Positions 43,034 through 43,800 of a stretch of DNA of 43,800 nt are shown here, in pieces (the stretch's first letter is position 1; each line of letters begins with the position of its first letter). Under the pieces are notes generated by a model. That model did not search any database. It was not told the DNA's origin and saw nothing but the letters and a program-made list of their open reading frames with translations. The DNA is taken from positions 1-43,800 of the forward strand of contig SVFB01000049.1 of the NCBI GenBank assembly GCA_015057085.1, in the 5' to 3' direction. Source of the stretch: Lachnospiraceae bacterium (GTDB lineage: Bacteria; Bacillota; Clostridia; Lachnospirales; Lachnospiraceae). Position numbers and translations under genes: made by a program.

Positions 43034-43653
43034 GCTGACCAATCTTTGCCAGGGAGGGAGAACGGTCAGCAGAAACAGAATAAAAAGAAAAAGATGCTGA
43101 CCAATCTTTGCCAGGGTGCGGGAGCGGTCAGCAGAAACAGGTTAAAAAGGAAAAGTTGCTGACCAATCTTTGCCAGGGTGTGGGAGCGGTCAGCAAAAAC
43201 AGAATAAAAAGAATAAGTTGCTGACCAATCTTCGCCGGTGAGGGAGAGCGGTCAGCAAAAACAGGATAAAAAGAAAAAGATGCTGACCAATCTTTGCCAG
43301 GGAGGGAGAGCGGTCAGCAGAAACAGGATAAAAAGAAAAAGATGCTGACCAATCTTTGCCAGGGTGCGGGAGCGGTCAGCAGAAACAGGTTAAAAAGGAA
43401 AAGATGCTGACCAATCTTTGCCAGGGTGCGGGAGCGGTCAGCAGAAAACGAATAAAAAGGAATAGTTGCTGACCAATCTTCGCCGGGGTGCGGGAGCGGT
43501 CAGCAGAAAACGAATAAAAAGGAATAGTTGCTGACCAATCTTTGCCAGGGTGCGGGAGCGGTCAGCAGAAACAGGATTAAAGGGAAAAGATGCTGACGAA
43601 TCTTTCCTCGCCCAGGAGAGCGGTCCGCAGAAATAGGCAAAAAGGGTTTGTTG
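43034..43653. repeat. 62-bp tandem repeat array, right copy (10 units)
   Basis: Ten units begin at 43034, 43096, 43158, 43220, 43282, 43344, 43406, 43468, 43530 and 43592, always exactly 62 bp apart. Each starts GCTGACC (GCTGACG in the last) and has GGTCAGC 30 bases later, except the last, which has decayed to GGTCCGC. A purine-rich segment follows. Units differ by a few substitutions, mainly in the loop. The last unit shares a CCCAGGAGA variant with the last full unit of the left array, so the two arrays have the same polarity. No unique spacers exist. After the array, 43654-43800 holds a GC-rich stretch in which I see no gene. Confidence 0.95.
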
Positions 43654-43800
43654 GTGTGGCACAGTATCAAAATTTGCGCGGCCTAAGTCCCGCACCGCCG
43701 CCACCCGCCTCACAGGCAAAAGTCCACATTTGAAGTATTTCAATCAGCAACAGGTCTTTGTAGTTCTTGCTTTATGCAGGCTCCATAGACTTTAAAGACG

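Noticed and set aside
43438-43743. Minus-strand frame of 101 codons at the right end
   Set aside because: Two thirds of it is the 62-bp array read through, and the period is not a multiple of three. Its GC-rich N-terminal part shows no ribosome site or domain.

Overview
The window looks like the chromosome of an anaerobic, probably motile Clostridia of the Lachnospiraceae type. The reasons are moderate GC content, strong AGGAGG-type ribosome binding sites, a T-box riboswitch, a CIRCE heat-shock operator, a secretin-free Tad-like pilus locus and several protein families typical of gut Firmicutes. No phage, plasmid, insertion sequence, rRNA, tRNA or CRISPR was seen. Most of the window is compact housekeeping sequence. 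The family assignments come from recognised motifs in the translated sequence; no database search was possible.

Layout. 1-494: a 62-bp tandem hairpin repeat array, then a promoter. 495-1833: GtrA-like membrane protein and carbamate kinase. 1923-6429: oligoendopeptidase F, a polytopic chemoreceptor, and the AI-2/methyl-cycle pair luxS-mtnN. 6430-9709: a 48-aa membrane microprotein, a T-box leader and valS. 9735-13016: FapA-family protein, a 44-aa acidic protein and a zinc-ribbon/TPR membrane protein, followed by a short candidate transcript. 13043-17691: an LpdD-like protein, CIRCE-controlled clpB, and rarA. 17708-19760: a soluble chemoreceptor converging on a LacI-type sensor protein that has no DNA-binding domain. 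19976-25963: a nine-gene Tad-like pilus operon. 25998-27452 (minus): guaB. 27611-33005: rRNA and tRNA methyltransferases, a diguanylate cyclase, apt, a TetR regulator and a PAP2 phosphatase. 33021-38075: an AraC regulator (minus), glycogen phosphorylase, beta-phosphoglucomutase and a TPR lipoprotein. 38118-42946: hflX, rpiB with a premature stop, and an acyltransferase / zinc-ribbon membrane protein / alpha-beta hydrolase operon. 43034-43650: a second, longer array of the same 62-bp repeat.

The most distinctive system is the Tad-like operon. It encodes a secretion ATPase, a membrane platform protein that appears to fuse the TadB-like and TadC-like modules, and three very small pilin-like proteins. 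These three, and the N-terminus of a fourth protein, carry a Tyr-Gly at residues 8-9 preceded by Glu (Gln in the fourth), then a hydrophobic helix. They resemble mature Flp pilins that lack a leader peptide, and no prepilin peptidase is encoded nearby. The operon ends in a secreted InlB-repeat protein whose only well-placed start codon is ATA.

Regulation is readable at several points. valS is controlled by a T-box matching tRNA-Val. clpB is controlled by CIRCE and has a long structured leader. The glgP terminator overlaps the pgmB promoter and would mask the pgmB ribosome binding site on read-through RNA. Several terminators lie inside the 3' ends of convergent genes. A 20-bp palindrome recurs upstream of the pilus operon and hflX, with partial copies elsewhere.
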